Of a stretch of DNA of 33,197 bases, positions 32,820 through 33,197 are shown one piece after another. Every line of letters starts with the position of its first letter. Within the stretch, counting starts at the first letter, position 1. The stretch comes from Paludibacteraceae bacterium (GTDB taxonomy: Bacteria; Bacteroidota; Bacteroidia; Bacteroidales; Paludibacteraceae): positions 1 through 33,197 of the forward strand of contig JAKSKU010000027.1 in the NCBI GenBank assembly GCA_024401565.1. The letters run 5' to 3'. Position numbers and translations under genes: made by a program. The notes under the pieces were generated by a model that was given only the letters and a program-made list of their open reading frames with translations, ran no database searches and was not told the DNA's origin.

Positions 32820-32911
32820 CGTCTGATTTGTTAAAAAAACTAAATTTGTACGGATTGTTGAAAACTCATCAAAAAGCAAACGCATAAAGTCTTAAAGACA
32901 TACTTTTCAAA

Positions 32912-32928
32912 TTTGTAATCATTACAAA
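32912..32928. promoter_or_regulatory. Palindrome copy 1, probable operator
   Basis: TTTGTAATCATTACAAA: perfect 8-bp arms around a central C. Its 15-base core TTGTAATCATTACAA is identical to that of copy 2, with centres 94 bases apart. Confidence 0.6.
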
Positions 32929-33005
32929 CAAATAAAAATAAGCTACATTATTTTGTATTTCAGATAGATAATTTACATTTACACCATATTCAATAAGTTT
33001 GATAT

Positions 33006-33022
33006 ATTGTAATCATTACAAT
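33006..33022. promoter_or_regulatory. Palindrome copy 2, probable operator
   Basis: ATTGTAATCATTACAAT: perfect 8-bp arms around a central C, same 15-base core as copy 1. A possible plus-strand -7 box TAAGTTTG (32994-33001) ends just before it. Confidence 0.6.
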
Positions 33023-33108
33023 TTTAAAAAATAAGAGATTTATACAACCGGTCTTTGATCACATTCGTTCAAGGTTAGGCACATACGGATGCATCCTAAA
33101 TTTTTAAC

Positions 33109-33146
33109 AAAAAAAAAGAAGAGAAGTAAAAAAACTTCCCTTCTTT
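33109..33146 (-). terminator. Rho-independent terminator of tRNA-Thr
   Basis: AAAGAAGAGAAGT (33115-33127) pairs with ACTTCCCTTCTTT (33134-33146) with one A-C mismatch. A long T run follows on the minus strand. Confidence 0.8.
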
Positions 33147-33148
33147 CG

Positions 33149-33197
33149 AGCCTCTTGTCGGATTCGAACCAACGACCCCGAGATTACAAATCACGTG
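33149..33197 (-). tRNA. tRNA-Thr (anticodon UGU), 3' part, cut by window edge
   Basis: The minus strand reads an anticodon loop TTTGTAA (TGT at 34-36), T arm GTTGG-TTCGAAT-CCGAC and acceptor strand AAGAGGC with discriminator T at 33149. The 5' half lies outside the window. The anticodon stem has one T-T mismatch. Confidence 0.85.

Larger units (their letters stand above)
32820..33108. other. Gene-free region between the barrel promoter and the tRNA-Thr terminator
   Basis: About 290 very AT-rich bases with no convincing ORF. Apart from the two palindromes it holds possible plus-strand -7 boxes TAAATTTG (32841-32848) and TAAGTTTG (32994-33001), the latter with TTTA 18 bases upstream, and a short palindrome GGATGCATCC (33087-33096). 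Confidence 0.55.

Noticed and set aside
33087-33096. GGATGCATCC palindrome
   Set aside because: It is a single short copy without loop or partner; too little to call a site.
33183-33197. TTTGTAATC in tRNA-Thr resembling the palindrome half-site
   Set aside because: It is the anticodon loop and stem of the tRNA; the match is most likely chance.

Overview
The window looks like chromosomal DNA of a Bacteroidales-type Bacteroidota with a type IX secretion system (T9SS). The evidence is: a PorU sortase next to a PorV-like outer-membrane protein; the order nusB-yajC-ybbR-like-coaE; long-form NusB; lipoproteins with acidic residues after the lipid cysteine; surface proteins of the PL29/DUF4988 type; and repeated promoter boxes of the Bacteroidota form TAnnTTTG, several with a TTTG element 18-20 bases upstream. 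The DNA is AT-rich. No insertion sequence, integrase, phage module or CRISPR array was seen, so this is mostly core genome with a few accessory genes.

Left part (1-4130): an AmpG-like transporter cut by the window edge (minus strand), tRNA-Gln, a lone nrdG (anaerobic ribonucleotide reductase activase), a RhuM-type protein with a PLD-like C-terminal half, an HD-domain hydrolase, a short peptide deformylase with an altered first motif, and convergent yciH/SUI1. Two GC-rich palindromes separate deformylase and yciH.

Central housekeeping block (4290-15580, all plus strand): a fumarylacetoacetate-hydrolase family enzyme, then porU and porV (sortase and shuttle of the T9SS attachment complex), a strong terminator, then nusB, yajC, a YbbR-like membrane protein, coaE, dxs and a secreted rhodanese. 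The genes from nusB to the rhodanese are packed closely enough to be one transcription unit. An Lrp/AsnC regulator follows with its own near-consensus promoter.

Region 15700-23430: dnaK and a TSCPD-domain protein (minus), separated by a six-unit GTTTCNN heptamer tract; an unknown lipoprotein (plus) convergent with a membrane-anchored ComEA-like helix-hairpin-helix protein (minus); divergently, a HerA-like ATPase followed by a compact GC-rich element with pseudoknot-like pairing, then a PorT-like outer-membrane barrel.

Right part (23430-33197): kdsB (KDO activation for LPS) overlapping a metal-motif-less M16 peptidase homologue, then an MBL-fold hydrolase. On the minus strand a three-gene unit encodes an APC amino-acid permease, an unknown lipoprotein and a secreted alpha/beta hydrolase, preceded by a leader of about 300 nt. 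A second minus-strand unit encodes an outer-membrane barrel and a modular surface lipoprotein. Upstream of that unit lie two identical 15-bp palindromes whose centres are 94 bp apart, the clearest unexplained regulatory signal in the window. A partial tRNA-Thr closes the right edge.
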